Shown here one piece after another: positions 8,001 to 18,002 of a stretch of DNA of 42,046 nucleotides. Source of the DNA: Chlamydiota bacterium (GTDB taxonomy: Bacteria; Chlamydiota; Chlamydiia; Chlamydiales; 2-12-FULL-49-11); the NCBI GenBank assembly GCA_947478685.1, contig CANJWO010000012.1, positions 1 through 42,046 of the forward strand. Reading direction: 5' to 3'. The notes under the pieces are model-generated. The model ran no database searches. It saw only the letters and a program-made list of their open reading frames with translations, and was not told the origin of the DNA. How positions within the stretch are numbered: position 1 is the first letter of the stretch; the number at the start of each line of letters is the position of its first letter. The translations under genes were made by a program, and so were the position numbers.

Positions 8001-9530
8001 TCAATCTTTCATGGAAAGCAAAAACTCGGCATTACTATTGGTCTTTTTAAGTCTCGCAAGTAAAAGGTTCATAGCATCAATAGGAGAGAGGTCTGCCACA
8101 GCTTGTCTTAAAACATAAATTTTTTCAAGTTCTGCTGCGTGATAGAGAAGTTCCTCTTTTCTAGTTCCACTTTTAATGAGATCTATTGCAGGAAATGTTC
8201 TTCTATCTGCTAATCGCCTGTCAAGAACTAGTTCCATGTTACCAGTCCCTTTAAACTCCTCATAAATGACCTCGTCCATTTTTGAACCTGTATCAATAAG
8301 AGCTGAAGCGATAATGGTTAGAGAGCCACCTTCTTCGAGATTTCGAGCAGCACCAAAGAATCTTTTTGGTTTGTGAAGTGCATTTGCGTCCACACCGCCT
8401 GTCAGAATTCGTCCTGAGTGGGGTTGAACAGTATTGTAAGCTCTTGCAAGTCTAGTGATAGAGTCCAAGATAATGACAACATCTTGTCCTTGTTCAACAA
8501 GTCTTTTTGCTTTTTCAATACACATTTCTGCTACTTGGCAGTGTCTTTCAGGAGGCTCATCAAAAGTAGATGAGATAACTTCCCCTTTTACAAGGCGCTG
8601 CATGTCGGTAACTTCTTCTGGGCGCTCATCAATTAGGAGGACAATTAATTTTACATTCTTTTCATTACAGGAAATTGAGTGGATAATGTTTTGTAAAAGA
8701 ATCGTTTTACCAGCCTTTGGAGGAGCTACAATTAAGGCTCTTTGTCCTTTTCCAATTGGCGTAATAAGATCTAAAATTCGTGTTGAATAGTTGTCTTTCG
8801 CAGTCTCCATTAACATCCTTTTATTAGGATGGAGAGGAGTAAGGTTATCAAAAGAGATTCTCTCTTTCATCAAAGCTGGGAGAACACCATTGATTTTCTC
8901 AACTTTTTGGAGGGCAAAATATTTCTCTTTTTCTTTAGGAGAGCGAAGTTCGCCGTAGAGTTCATCACCTTTCTTTAGGCCAAATCTTCGGATTTGTGCA
9001 GGAGAAACGTAAATGTCTTCTGCTGAAGGAAGGTAGTTATAATTTGGGGAACGCAAGAATCCAAAGCCGTCAGGAAGAACTTCGAGAGTCCCTTCGCCAA
9101 CAAGAATCTCATTAGGTGACGAGCTCTTCTGTTTTACAATTTCAAATACAATTTGAGATCTTGATAGTGATCCGACGTTCACAATACCTGTATTGTGAGC
9201 GTACTTGGATAGCTGGTCGATATTCATTCTTTGTAGTTCGGCAATTTTTGTGATCGAGACTTCACCTGTGCGGATAGGTGTTTGATCATTTTCAGCATCA
9301 TCCATATCTTGAAAGTCGCCTTGTCCTACAGCTGCCGGAGAATCTTGTCTTGATGAGCTGTGATGAGGCTCTTTTCTCCTGTTATTATTTGAGTAATGAG
9401 GTTTGGAATATTGAGGTTTGTTATAACGTGGTTTTGGAGAGTCCGTTCTTTCTTGGTGCGGGGCAGTAGTATTTGTAGTCATAGGTTTCTCTTGGTTTGT
9501 ACTTAGGTTGTTTTGGTTCTCTTGGTTCAT
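8001..9530 (-). CDS. rho: Transcription termination factor Rho
   Basis: This hexameric RNA-dependent ATPase ends transcription at C-rich, poorly structured RNA. The 509-residue protein has an N-terminal tail of about 80 residues rich in Asn, Gln, His, Lys and Ser. After it come the Rho N-terminal helical domain, the cold-shock-like primary RNA site ([21 protein letters not shown]), Walker A APPKAGKT, Walker [17 protein letters not shown], the Q-loop region [20 protein letters not shown] and the R-loop segment KGTGNMEL. All motifs look intact. The length exceeds the roughly 420 residues of E. coli Rho because of the tail. The start is well placed, with AAGGA about 5 bases before ATG 9530. It is 7 bases downstream of coaE in the cluster sppA-polA-coaE-rho, an order also known in Chlamydia. 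Confidence 0.97.
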   Translation of the reverse strand: MNQENQNNLSTNQEKPMTTNTTAPHQERTDSPKPRYNKPQYSKPHYSNNNRRKEPHHSSSRQDSPAAVGQGDFQDMDDAENDQTPIRTGEVSITKIAELQRMNIDQLSKYAHNTGIVNVGSLSRSQIVFEIVKQKSSSPNEILVGEGTLEVLPDGFGFLRSPNYNYLPSAEDIYVSPAQIRRFGLKKGDELYGELRSPKEKEKYFALQKVEKINGVLPALMKERISFDNLTPLHPNKRMLMETAKDNYSTRILDLITPIGKGQRALIVAPPKAGKTILLQNIIHSISCNEKNVKLIVLLIDERPEEVTDMQRLVKGEVISSTFDEPPERHCQVAEMCIEKAKRLVEQGQDVVIILDSITRLARAYNTVQPHSGRILTGGVDANALHKPKRFFGAARNLEEGGSLTIIASALIDTGSKMDEVIYEEFKGTGNMELVLDRRLADRRTFPAIDLIKSGTRKEELLYHAAELEKIYVLRQAVADLSPIDAMNLLLARLKKTNSNAEFLLSMKD

Positions 9531-9537
9531 ATCGTCC

Positions 9538-10140
9538 TTAAAGGAGGTTTTCTAGCTGGTTGTTAAGGTTCTTGATCGAACCGTTATTTTTTATAATTGT
9601 ATGTGATTTTGAAATTTTTTCATTGTCAGGGTCAAATCTTTTTTGGCGGGCTTCAAATTGCTCTTCACTAAACCCTCTATCTATAAATCTTTTTTTGCAA
9701 AGGTCAGTGCTTGCGGTTACATAAATAACCTGATCAAACCATGAGTCAAAATTAATCTCAAAAAGGAGGGGAAATTCAACCACAAAAGCTTTAAAATCAG
9801 GGGAGTTTTTCATATGAGCATAAGTCTCTTGAATGATTTCCACAACTTTGGGGTGAAGCACTTCTTCTAAGAATTTTAACTTTTTTGAATTCGTAAATAC
9901 TAGATTCGCTAATAATTTTCGGTCAACTTTCGCCTCAGAGATAATATCATTACCAAACATTTCTTTGATCTTATTGATTATTATAACGTCTTGAGAAAGA
10001 AGGCTGTGAACAATATCATCTGCTTTGAGAACATAAGCACCAAGAGATTTCAACCTCTCGGCTACAGTGCTTTTGCCTGCAGATAAACTACCAGTAATTG
10101 CAATTTTCTTTATTTTAACATTCTCCCCAATTTTTTCCAA
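9538..10140 (-). CDS. coaE: Dephospho-CoA kinase
   Basis: This enzyme catalyses the last step of coenzyme A synthesis, phosphorylating the 3'-OH of the ribose of dephospho-CoA. At 200 residues it is of normal family size. It has a P-loop ([11 protein letters not shown]), the acceptor-binding ADDIVH segment, [19 protein letters not shown] and the lid region [21 protein letters not shown]. The start is uncertain: TTG 10140 overlaps the end of polA by 26 bases and has no obvious ribosome binding site. A GGGGAG lies a few codons inside the frame but is not followed by a standard start. Translation is probably coupled to polA. Confidence 0.93.
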   Translation of the reverse strand: MEKIGENVKIKKIAITGSLSAGKSTVAERLKSLGAYVLKADDIVHSLLSQDVIIINKIKEMFGNDIISEAKVDRKLLANLVFTNSKKLKFLEEVLHPKVVEIIQETYAHMKNSPDFKAFVVEFPLLFEINFDSWFDQVIYVTASTDLCKKRFIDRGFSEEQFEARQKRFDPDNEKISKSHTIIKNNGSIKNLNNQLENLL

Positions 10141-12787
10141 ACGAAATATCTACGCGAAGGGGGACTTTCAGAGGGGTGATGCTCTCCATTACCTCTGAAA
10201 TAATTTTCGCTGAGGAGGCAAGGCTCTGATCGGGACATTCAAAAATAAGTTCATCATGAATCTGAAGAACTAGAAAATTATTATTGCTATTTTCAATAAA
10301 TCTCTTGTCGATTTCAATCATTGCAAGCTTGATTATATCGGCTTGAGTCCCTTGAATAGGAGCATTTACAGCAAGTCTTTCAGCTTGCGATTTGAGAATC
10401 CCATTCTTGCTTAATATATCAGGGAGGAGGCGCTCTCTTCCAAATAGGGTTTTAGCCCGCCCCTCTCTTCTTGCATCCTCTTTACATTTTTCTAAAAAGT
10501 CTTTTACGGTCGGATATTTTTTAAAATAGGTGTTAATAAAGGATGCAGCTTCTCGGACGTTAATTCCAAGTTGCTTCGATAATCCAAATGCCTGTTGGCC
10601 ATAAATAAGTCCAAAATTAACTGCCTTTGCTTTGGAACGCATCTCACTTGTTACTTCATCAAGTGGTACGCCAAATACCATTGAGGCGCAAGATTTATGG
10701 ATGTCCTCATTATTCTTGAAAGCTTGTATAAGATGGGGGTCTTCACATAAATGGGCTAGCAGCCGGAGTTCAATTTGAGAATAGTCAGCTGAGATGAAGC
10801 TAAAGCCAGGGGCAGATTTAAAGGCCTCTCTAATTTTTTTCCCTTCCGGTCTCCGAATGGGTATGTTTTGTAGATTGGGATTTGTTGAGGAGAGTCTGCC
10901 TGTTGCTGTTCCTGATTGATTAAAAGTGGAATGAATCCGGTGTGTCTCTGAATTGATTTGTTCCGGAAGAGCGTCAATATAGGTAGATCGAAGTTTTTCT
11001 AAAGTTCGGTATTCTAAAATTAGATCAACAATAGGGTAATCGCCACTTAATGTTTCAAGAACTTCTGCATTTGTTGAGTAGCCGGTCAGAGTCTTTTTTC
11101 CAGGAGGGGGGATCATCAATTTTTCAAAAAGAATAGTGGCTAATTGTTTGGGAGAATTGATGTTAAATTCTTCCCCCGCAAAATTATAGATTTTCTCTAC
11201 AAGGGTCGCTAAATCTTTATGGAACTCTGAGGATAGCTTTGATAAGACCTCCCTATCAACATAGATGCCATGTCTCTCCATTCGGAATAGAATTGGAAGG
11301 AGGGGTATCTCCATTTCACTAAAGAGCTTCCAAAGAGAGCGCTCTTTGAGTTCTTTTTCAAATACCTCTTTTAGTCGGAGGGTGTAATCGACATCTTCTC
11401 CACAATAATCGGCGACCATACGGTGTGGGACGTCCATCATCGAAATTTGCCCTTTTTTTCCGATTAGATTTTCTATCGGGATTTTTGTATGGCCAAATTT
11501 CTCTAAAGTGAGTGTATCTAGATTGTGTCTATTTTGATGTGCATTTAATATGTAAGAGGCAATCATCGTGTCAAAGCCAATATTCTTTAAGCAAATTTTA
11601 TGGTTTAGGAGAACGTGCATGTCGTATTTTATGTTGTGACCGATGAAGGTTAAGCATGAGCTTTCAAGAAGGGGCTTTAGAAGAGCGAGAATTTTCGATT
11701 CTTCTAACTTGTGATTTAAAGGGATGTAGTAGATTTTATCTTTTTCAGCTCCGAGACCTATACCAACAATTTTTGCAAGCATGGGTTCAATAGAGGTGGT
11801 CTCAGTGTCTATCACAATCTCTTTTTTTGTGAAGAGCTCTTGAATAACTTTTTTTAAAGTCTCTTCATCTTCGACAAGAATATAAGGGCTACTTTTCTTT
11901 TCCGTCGGTAGCGTTATTGGAACAATTTCTTTAATAAGGGTGTGAAACTCCATCTCTTGAAATAGCTCTTGAAGCTTGGGAAGATTTGGCTGCTTGATTT
12001 GGTAAAAGGGGATATCTCTTGGAATAGGTACATCGGTCTGAATAGTGGCAAGTTTTTGGCTTATGAGTGCATTCTCTTTTTCAAGGGCAAATTTTTCTAT
12101 CAGTTTTTTGCTCTCTAAGATTTCAGGTTTTTCGAGTATCGCGTTAAGAGACTTAAATTTCTTTAAAAGCTCAGAGGCAGTTTTTGGGCCACATCCGGAG
12201 ACTCCCGGAATGTTATCCGAGGCATCACCCATGATTGCGAGGTAGTCTACAATCTGTTCAGGCTCAATGCCATAGATCTCTTCGACCCCCTTTCTGTCAA
12301 TAATAAGGTTCTCTTTGAAAGTATTCAGAACAAAAACTTTGTCACTAACTAGTTGGCAAAGATCCTTATCACTAGAGCATAGATAGGCGGAGAGATTCTC
12401 CTTCTCACTCCACTTTGCAATCGATCCGATTGTATCATCAGCTTCTACGTGCTCAATTTGAAGATGAGGGATTCCTGCAAAATCAAGATACGATTTTGCT
12501 AGCGCGAGTTGTGGAAACAGATCTTCGGGCATCCCTGTCCTGTGAGCTTTATAGTCCTTATAGATCGCTGTTCGGCTCGTCTTATTATTAGGACCGTCAA
12601 ATACGCAAACTAGATGCGTGGGGTGAAAATCTTTGATCAATTTCTGAATTGACCGGATAAAACCAAAAAGGGCATGAGTCGATGCTCCTTTATGATTTGT
12701 CATTTTTCGAATAGCAAAATAGGCTCTAAATAAATAGTTTGCCGCATCTACAACGAATATTCTATTTAAGTCTGTCTTGTGAGTCAT
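10115..12787 (-). CDS. polA: DNA polymerase I
   Basis: The 890-residue polymerase has three domains. The 5' nuclease domain comes first (VDAANYLFRAYFAI, VFDGPNNKTSR, CSSDKDLCQLV, GDASDNIPGVSGCGPKTA). The 3'-5' proofreading domain (about 310-490) keeps DTETT, GHNIKYDMHVL and YCGEDVDYT, so exonuclease activity looks intact. The polymerase domain carries SADYSQIELRLLAHL (motif A), RSKAKAVNFGLIYGQ (motif B) and LQIHDELIFE (motif C). It serves Okazaki-fragment maturation and repair. It overlaps sppA at its start and coaE at its end by 26 bases each, so the three genes are probably translated in a coupled manner. Confidence 0.97.
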   Translation of the reverse strand: MTHKTDLNRIFVVDAANYLFRAYFAIRKMTNHKGASTHALFGFIRSIQKLIKDFHPTHLVCVFDGPNNKTSRTAIYKDYKAHRTGMPEDLFPQLALAKSYLDFAGIPHLQIEHVEADDTIGSIAKWSEKENLSAYLCSSDKDLCQLVSDKVFVLNTFKENLIIDRKGVEEIYGIEPEQIVDYLAIMGDASDNIPGVSGCGPKTASELLKKFKSLNAILEKPEILESKKLIEKFALEKENALISQKLATIQTDVPIPRDIPFYQIKQPNLPKLQELFQEMEFHTLIKEIVPITLPTEKKSSPYILVEDEETLKKVIQELFTKKEIVIDTETTSIEPMLAKIVGIGLGAEKDKIYYIPLNHKLEESKILALLKPLLESSCLTFIGHNIKYDMHVLLNHKICLKNIGFDTMIASYILNAHQNRHNLDTLTLEKFGHTKIPIENLIGKKGQISMMDVPHRMVADYCGEDVDYTLRLKEVFEKELKERSLWKLFSEMEIPLLPILFRMERHGIYVDREVLSKLSSEFHKDLATLVEKIYNFAGEEFNINSPKQLATILFEKLMIPPPGKKTLTGYSTNAEVLETLSGDYPIVDLILEYRTLEKLRSTYIDALPEQINSETHRIHSTFNQSGTATGRLSSTNPNLQNIPIRRPEGKKIREAFKSAPGFSFISADYSQIELRLLAHLCEDPHLIQAFKNNEDIHKSCASMVFGVPLDEVTSEMRSKAKAVNFGLIYGQQAFGLSKQLGINVREAASFINTYFKKYPTVKDFLEKCKEDARREGRAKTLFGRERLLPDILSKNGILKSQAERLAVNAPIQGTQADIIKLAMIEIDKRFIENSNNNFLVLQIHDELIFECPDQSLASSAKIISEVMESITPLKVPLRVDISFGKNWGEC

Positions 12788-13829
12788 AGTAGTAAAGGAG
12801 AGAATTGTGTAGTTTTCCTTGTAGCTTGATTCCGAGCAGTGCGCTTTCAGCCTCTTCTATCCATAATGAGAGCTTGTTTGAAACAAGATCTTGAAGAGGG
12901 GAATGTTTATAATTAAATTTAACGACTTGGTAAGGTCCGCTATCTAAATTGGCAATTTTTACAAGATCGGTTAAGGCATCTAAATAGTAGGCGTTGCCAT
13001 TATCTACATATCCATTTTTTTCAGAAGTTGGGCCTGTATAGACTTGGGCGCCGTAAGTATGTTTTAACATATCTGCTGTAAGGCCTTTATCCGTACGTGA
13101 CTTTGCAACTAGATCGACAAATTGTCCATAACCTTCCTGAACAATGGTAATCAGGTCATTATATGAGGCAGTCCCTTCAGGAGATTTTGTAAATGTCGGA
13201 TATTTTTCCTTGTAGAGTCCTTCTGCAATGGTTACAGAATCAATTCCATGAGTCTGCATGAATTGCCAGAAATTGAAGCCAAGGCCCCATTTTGCTCCCA
13301 CTGAACCAACAATAGAGGAAGGGCTTGCGTAAATTTTATCGGCTGAGCAGGCAATCATATAGCCACCCGAAGCACAAAGGCCAGGGGTATATGCATAGAC
13401 AGGAACTTTATAGACGGTTTTATAGTGCATCACAGCTTGGTAAATTAGATCGCTATCAATAGCGCCGCCGCCCGGAGAATCAATATAAAGGAGGACTGCT
13501 TTTATACGGTCTTTTTTCATAACCCCTTTTCGAGAGACTCTGAGAAAGCTTTCCACGCTACTTCCGTTTAAATGCATTTCACCAATAATTCCAGTGATAT
13601 CGAGTTGCAAGATTACAGGAGATGTTTCGGGTAGAATGATAGTTTCCCCATTTGCATCAGGTAGAATTTGCATCTCAATGAATTCGTCTTCTGTCCTGTA
13701 TGGGGAAGAAAAAATGCCAGCTAGAAGAGCAAAGAGGACAAATGCAATGATCACACCTAATACTGCTAGAAAGGTGTTAAAGAAGGATCTGACAGCGGAA
13801 ACAAAGATAGATTCTCTTACAAATTGCAT
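12762..13829 (-). CDS. sppA: Signal peptide peptidase SppA/SohB-type serine protease (S49)
   Basis: This membrane-anchored serine protease degrades cleaved signal peptides or membrane fragments. The 355-residue protein has one N-terminal membrane span (about 13-38) and a single ClpP-like S49 domain. It shows LLYIDSPGGGAIDSD, CASGGYMIACSADKIYA (nucleophile Ser in ASGG), SIVGSVGA and the general-base segment IAEGLYKEKYPTFTKS. Its size matches the short (36K/SohB) form rather than the duplicated E. coli SppA. AAAGGG lies about 7 bases before ATG 13829. It appears to begin the cluster that continues into polA, with a 26-base overlap. Confidence 0.92.
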   Translation of the reverse strand: MQFVRESIFVSAVRSFFNTFLAVLGVIIAFVLFALLAGIFSSPYRTEDEFIEMQILPDANGETIILPETSPVILQLDITGIIGEMHLNGSSVESFLRVSRKGVMKKDRIKAVLLYIDSPGGGAIDSDLIYQAVMHYKTVYKVPVYAYTPGLCASGGYMIACSADKIYASPSSIVGSVGAKWGLGFNFWQFMQTHGIDSVTIAEGLYKEKYPTFTKSPEGTASYNDLITIVQEGYGQFVDLVAKSRTDKGLTADMLKHTYGAQVYTGPTSEKNGYVDNGNAYYLDALTDLVKIANLDSGPYQVVKFNYKHSPLQDLVSNKLSLWIEEAESALLGIKLQGKLHNSLLYYYDSQDRLK

Positions 13830-13863
13830 AACACAGCCCTTTTATTGAAGATAAAAAATAAAG

Positions 13864-14373
13864 TTAACCCTTTTCGGGATTGGTTTTCAAGGTGAAAAAT
13901 AGTTCGAGAAAAACACAGAGTCCAAGAGCAACGAAGAGAAAAAAGAGGATAAAAGTGAAATGAATGTTGAGTGCCAGGAAGAAAAGGACAATAAATTGGA
14001 GTGAAGTTGAGGCCTTTCCCCACCATAAAGAGCGATAATTGTAGGTTTTCCACTCATTTTTAATTAAAAGATAGAGGGAAAAGACAAATAGGACCATGTC
14101 TCTTGAGAGCATTGCAACCACTTCCCAGCCATTTAATGTCCTTTCATAAAATAGAACAGAGAGGACAAAAAGGACAAAAAACTTGTCCATGAGAGGGTCC
14201 AAAATTGCTCCTAGCCTTGAGGTATACTTGTACCTTCTAGCAAGATAGCCATCGATGCAATCGGTCAATACAGCTGCTAAAATGACTCCAGCCCGAACAT
14301 CGATCCGATTGATCAGAAAAAGAAAGGCCAAAGGGCCTCGCACCAAGGACAAAACATTTGATAATGTAAACAC
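13864..14373 (-). CDS. pgsA: CDP-alcohol phosphatidyltransferase (PgsA family)
   Basis: Members transfer phosphatidyl groups from CDP-diacylglycerol to an alcohol such as glycerol-3-phosphate, in the inner membrane. The signature D-G-x2-A-R-x8-G-x3-D-x3-D is complete in the segment beginning DGYLARRYKYTSR and ending LGAILDPLMD, and about five hydrophobic spans follow the family layout. I favour GTG 14373 because AAGGGTGG lies just upstream and the product then starts MFTLSNVLSLVRGPLA, like other family members. An open frame to GTG 14406 would add 11 residues. The gene lies between dedA and sppA. The substrate cannot be fixed from sequence: phosphatidylglycerophosphate synthase is most likely, with phosphatidylserine or cardiolipin-type variants possible. 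Confidence 0.85.
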   Translation of the reverse strand: MFTLSNVLSLVRGPLAFLFLINRIDVRAGVILAAVLTDCIDGYLARRYKYTSRLGAILDPLMDKFFVLFVLSVLFYERTLNGWEVVAMLSRDMVLFVFSLYLLIKNEWKTYNYRSLWWGKASTSLQFIVLFFLALNIHFTFILFFLFVALGLCVFLELFFTLKTNPEKG

Positions 14374-14423
14374 TCCACCCTTATAACAAATTGTATGAAT
14401 TTTCACCAGAGAATGGTAGAGGG

Positions 14424-15035
14424 TTAGTCGGGGGTGTTGGTTTCGGAGGCTTTTATGGCTCTATTCTTGTAGAATCGGTAGATAAAAAAGGAGGCGACTC
14501 CTAGAGCGAATAGGCTGAATAGGACGATGTTAAAGTGTTTGAGGTGGGAGAGGACTGAGTCGAAATTTTGGCCGAGTTTGTAGATTGTGAAGAAGAAGAT
14601 GGATGACCAGATGGTGCAGGCGAGGGCGTCAAAGAGGGCAAATTTGCGAAAGGGGACTTTGGAGGCGCCGGAGGACATGAAGAAGGCATTTCTGACGCCA
14701 AAGGGGATAAATCTGCATATAAAGAAGGCGAGGAAGCCGAATTTTTTGTAGAAAGCGGCAATTTTTACCGCTTTTTCAGGTTTAACGAATCTTCCAAAGC
14801 ATCTCCCTAAACTGTAGGAGATCCAGGCAGAGAAAATGCAGCCAAGAGTAAATAGTGTAAAGAGAAGGTAGGCCTTATCAGGGAGGTAATTTGCTGCTAG
14901 CAGAGCTGTGAGTGTGATTAAAATATCGATGCTGATTGGGAAGTTAAGTCCAGCTAGAAGAGTGAGTGAAAAAATAATCCATGGCGTAAAGCTGCCCCAT
15001 TTATCTACTAAACTTGTAGGATCAAGCGTCATCAT
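14424..15035 (-). CDS. DedA-family inner membrane protein
   Basis: The 203-residue protein has about five hydrophobic segments and the DedA/VTT landmarks: FxxKFGFLAFFICRFIPFGVRNAFF, then a Gly-Ala-Ser turn, KVPFRKFALFDALACTIWS, and a C-terminal span with YRFYKNR. DedA proteins move or flip phospholipids and affect proton-motive-force-dependent functions. It begins at the base after the npt stop, and AAGGAGC overlapping the end of npt provides its ribosome binding site, so the two are co-translated. The 3' 250 bases are very C-rich on the sense strand, in contrast to the interior of the gene. Confidence 0.85.
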   Translation of the reverse strand: MMTLDPTSLVDKWGSFTPWIIFSLTLLAGLNFPISIDILITLTALLAANYLPDKAYLLFTLFTLGCIFSAWISYSLGRCFGRFVKPEKAVKIAAFYKKFGFLAFFICRFIPFGVRNAFFMSSGASKVPFRKFALFDALACTIWSSIFFFTIYKLGQNFDSVLSHLKHFNIVLFSLFALGVASFFIYRFYKNRAIKASETNTPD

Positions 15036-16664
15036 TTAAGCTCCTTGGGTTGCTGGTTCGGTCCTTTTTATTGGAGCTGATTCAGGTGGTGAATCTGGAG
15101 ATAGCTCGGCAAATTGGAAGCCGAGTGATCTAACAGCCCACATCCAAGCTCCAAAAACTAGAGCCAAAATAACTGCTACAAATGGGGTGCTCATAGCAAT
15201 TGTTCCAAAGAACATGAGGAGTGATTGGTGAAAGACGGAGCCTCCTGATTTTCCAAGTCTTGAGCCGACACCGTCAATTGCCGCCTTCCCTTTTAGCTTG
15301 CTTTCGGGGCTAAGGGGTATAAAGGCAATCTCTTTTGTTATGTCAAAAAAAGTAAATTTACTCGCCCGTGATAAGGTGTTTTGTATAGCTCCTAAAAATA
15401 CACAGAGAGCAAGAGGTGTGCACCCAAAAAAGAGTCCGGCTGATTGGATAAAATGATGATCCTTCCAAAAAAGAGTTGTGAAAAAAAGCATTCCAGAGAT
15501 AAAAAGTATAATTGGAGTTAGATAGGCTCCTGTAGCCCAGCCGAATCTTCTAATCACTTGTCCGCAAAAAAAGAAGCCAAAAATTGCTGAAGTAACCCCA
15601 ATATATATGAGTACTTTATCCATATATATGTTGTAGTCAGCAGGATAGGGGCAAAGCTGGAGTACTTGATCTTTCCAGATAACTTCAACAAGGTTTAAAG
15701 AGAGGTTGTAGGCAAGAACAAGGATGGCAATGCAAATTAAATATTTTGATTTTGCAAGATAGGCGAAATTCTTTCTCATTCCCATTTTGATAGGGTTAGG
15801 CTTTGAATTGCCCCTTTGGGAATTTTTCATTGAGGAAGCTTCGCCCAGAGAATCTCCCGCTTGAGAATCGCTCATTGGGTGACTTTCGACAATTTCTTTT
15901 TGAAATGTTGTGTGAGTCAGCCATCTATAGAGGATAAGTATTACAAATCCAATTATAACAATAACGGAAGTGATCGACATTAGACTTTGACCCCAACGGT
16001 CTGTAGCAAAAAAGATTTTTGAATATAAATATTCACTTGAAAGTAAAATACCAATAAAACCAGCGCAAATGGTAGCTAAATTGGCTCCAACGCCTAAAAT
16101 AGAATAAAATCGTTTGGCCTCTTTTACCGAAGTGACTTCGTTTGCAAATCCCCAAAATAGGACATGCATAATTAGGGTGCCCCAAAGCTCACTCATTACA
16201 TAAAATAGAGAGTAGGTCCAATTTCTAAATATAGCTACTAGCCCTTGCATACCAACGGGAAGATATTTTTGAAATTTATCGGCAAGTAGATGAGGATGGA
16301 GGTGATTCTGTAGTGGATATAAAATAAAGCCAAAGATAAAAAAGAAAGCAATAAAACTAGACATCATGATATAAAAAACTTTTTCACGATTGTATTTATT
16401 TGATAGTCTAGTAAAAATTAGAGTACTAAGAAAAGCCATAGGGAGGATGAGCCACACTTTAATGTATGGAATTACCATGGCTCCAGATTGGGGAGCAGTA
16501 ATTAAAAGAGAATCTTTAGCAGCTCTTAAAAGACTGTAATTGAAAACGATAAGAGAGTAAATAAGAAACATAGGAAGAAATTTTTTAATTTCAATTCTAT
16601 GAATAGGCCAAAACAATCGACGCAACCAACCAAATTCTGGACCGGTTGTGGCTGTGGCTTTCAT
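15036..16664 (-). CDS. npt: ADP/ATP-type nucleotide transport protein (NTT)
   Basis: The 542-residue protein has about twelve membrane spans and matches the plastid/obligate-parasite nucleotide transporter family. The N-terminal signature is FLIYSLIVFNYSLLRAAKDS, followed by GAMVIPYIKVWLILP and RLSNKYNREKVFY. Later come KEAKRFYSILGVGANLATI, WKDQVLQL and the C-terminal DITKEIAFIPLSPESKLKGKAAIDGVGSR block. Such proteins exchange host ATP for bacterial ADP or import other nucleotides and are typical of obligate intracellular bacteria. Paralogs differ in substrate, so ADP/ATP exchange is probable but not proven here. GAGGA is about 7 bases before ATG 16664. A 126-base gap from pgk suggests a separate promoter. 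dedA follows directly. Confidence 0.93.
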   Translation of the reverse strand: MKATATTGPEFGWLRRLFWPIHRIEIKKFLPMFLIYSLIVFNYSLLRAAKDSLLITAPQSGAMVIPYIKVWLILPMAFLSTLIFTRLSNKYNREKVFYIMMSSFIAFFFIFGFILYPLQNHLHPHLLADKFQKYLPVGMQGLVAIFRNWTYSLFYVMSELWGTLIMHVLFWGFANEVTSVKEAKRFYSILGVGANLATICAGFIGILLSSEYLYSKIFFATDRWGQSLMSITSVIVIIGFVILILYRWLTHTTFQKEIVESHPMSDSQAGDSLGEASSMKNSQRGNSKPNPIKMGMRKNFAYLAKSKYLICIAILVLAYNLSLNLVEVIWKDQVLQLCPYPADYNIYMDKVLIYIGVTSAIFGFFFCGQVIRRFGWATGAYLTPIILFISGMLFFTTLFWKDHHFIQSAGLFFGCTPLALCVFLGAIQNTLSRASKFTFFDITKEIAFIPLSPESKLKGKAAIDGVGSRLGKSGGSVFHQSLLMFFGTIAMSTPFVAVILALVFGAWMWAVRSLGFQFAELSPDSPPESAPIKRTEPATQGA

Positions 16665-16790
16665 ATAGAGGTGTCCTCAAAGATAATAAGAATGGAAACA
16701 GGAGAAAGTTTGAGCATCATTAAAATGGTGTGCAACCCTTGTTTAAGAAAATTTAATCCCCTTATAGTCCTTATTATTCCTGATTTGGCC

Positions 16791-18002
16791 TTATTTTACA
16801 ATGCTCTTTGTGAGAGGCTCTAAGGCTGGGAGAGTTCCTAATTCAATAAATTCTAAAGTGGCCCCACCGCCGGTAGATATGCAAGTAATTTTTTGATCTA
16901 AACCTAGGGTATGAATAGCTGCAGCCGAATCGCCCCCTCCTATTATAGTCATAGTTTTTCTAGCGGCAATCATCTCAGCAACTTTATAGGTCCCTTCTTG
17001 GAAAGGTTTTAATTCATAGACGCCGACAGGGCCATTCCAGAAAATAGTGTTTGCTTGATCTAAGATAGTTTTCCACGCAGTTGTTGTCTGTTTACCAATA
17101 TCTGCCCCAATCCATCCATCTGGAACACCATCATCTATTGATACTGTTATTGTCTCGCTTGTCTCAGATAAGCTTTGCGTGCAAACAATATCAAGGGGAA
17201 GATGAAAATCGATCCCTTTTTTTTCAGCTCTGCGAATAATTTTCTGAGCAATATCGAGGTGGTTTTCATCAATTAGTGAATTGCCAATTTTTTTGCCCAT
17301 AGCTTTAAGAAAAGTAAAAGCCATCCCGCCGCCGATAAGGAGGCCGTCTACTTTTTCTAGAAGCGACTCTACTATCCCAATTTTGCTCGATATTTTGCTT
17401 CCGCCAATAATTGCATAAAACGGTTTTTTAGCTTGAGTGAGGAGGTTTGTCAAAATTGTCACCTCTTTTTCAACAAGGAATCCACAGCAGGAATCATTGT
17501 ATTTGGGAACTATTGTATATGTCGATGCATGCTTTCTATGGGCTGTTGCAAAGGCATCGTTGACATAAACGTCACCAAGTCTTGCCAGTTTTTCTGCAAA
17601 TAGTGGGTCTTTGCTTGGGTTCTCTTCACCTACATGGAAGCGTAAATTTTCTAGTAAGAGGATCTGCCCAGGAGCTAGTTTGGCTACCATTTTTTCGACA
17701 ACTTCGCCAATACAATCAGGGGCAAAGGCAACATCTTGACCTAAGAGCTCGCTCATTCTTTTAGCTATAGGTGCAAGCGAATATTCGGGCATTCTTTTTC
17801 CATCAGGCCTTCCTAAATGGCTCATAACAATTGCTGAGCCACCCCTTTCGAGAATAAATTTAATCGTGTTTAAAGAGGCTTTAATCCTCCCGTCATCAAC
17901 GATCTCTCCCTTGGAATTTAGGGGAACATTGAAATCAGCCCTGATGAGGATCCGTTTTCCTTTAATGGGGATTTCGCGAAGAGTTCTTAGGCGTACAGTC
18001 AC
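16791..18002 (-). CDS. pgk: Phosphoglycerate kinase
   Basis: This glycolytic enzyme transfers phosphate from 1,3-bisphosphoglycerate to ADP. The 403 residues are the normal length. Signature elements are RILIRADFNVPL, MSHLGRPDGKRM, LLLENLRFH, YVNDAFATAHRKHAST, FYAIIGGSKISSKI, FWNGPVGVYE and the nucleotide-site GGGDSAAAI. The start is GTG 18002, overlapping the stop of the upstream glycosidase gene by 4 bases, so its translation is probably coupled. It is the last gene of an argS-glycosidase-pgk unit. Confidence 0.96.
   Translation of the reverse strand: MTVRLRTLREIPIKGKRILIRADFNVPLNSKGEIVDDGRIKASLNTIKFILERGGSAIVMSHLGRPDGKRMPEYSLAPIAKRMSELLGQDVAFAPDCIGEVVEKMVAKLAPGQILLLENLRFHVGEENPSKDPLFAEKLARLGDVYVNDAFATAHRKHASTYTIVPKYNDSCCGFLVEKEVTILTNLLTQAKKPFYAIIGGSKISSKIGIVESLLEKVDGLLIGGGMAFTFLKAMGKKIGNSLIDENHLDIAQKIIRRAEKKGIDFHLPLDIVCTQSLSETSETITVSIDDGVPDGWIGADIGKQTTTAWKTILDQANTIFWNGPVGVYELKPFQEGTYKVAEMIAARKTMTIIGGGDSAAAIHTLGLDQKITCISTGGGATLEFIELGTLPALEPLTKSIVK

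Noticed and set aside
10115..12787. Loss of proofreading in DNA polymerase I
   Set aside because: The DTETT, NIKYD and YCGEDVDYT ligands of the exonuclease domain are all present.
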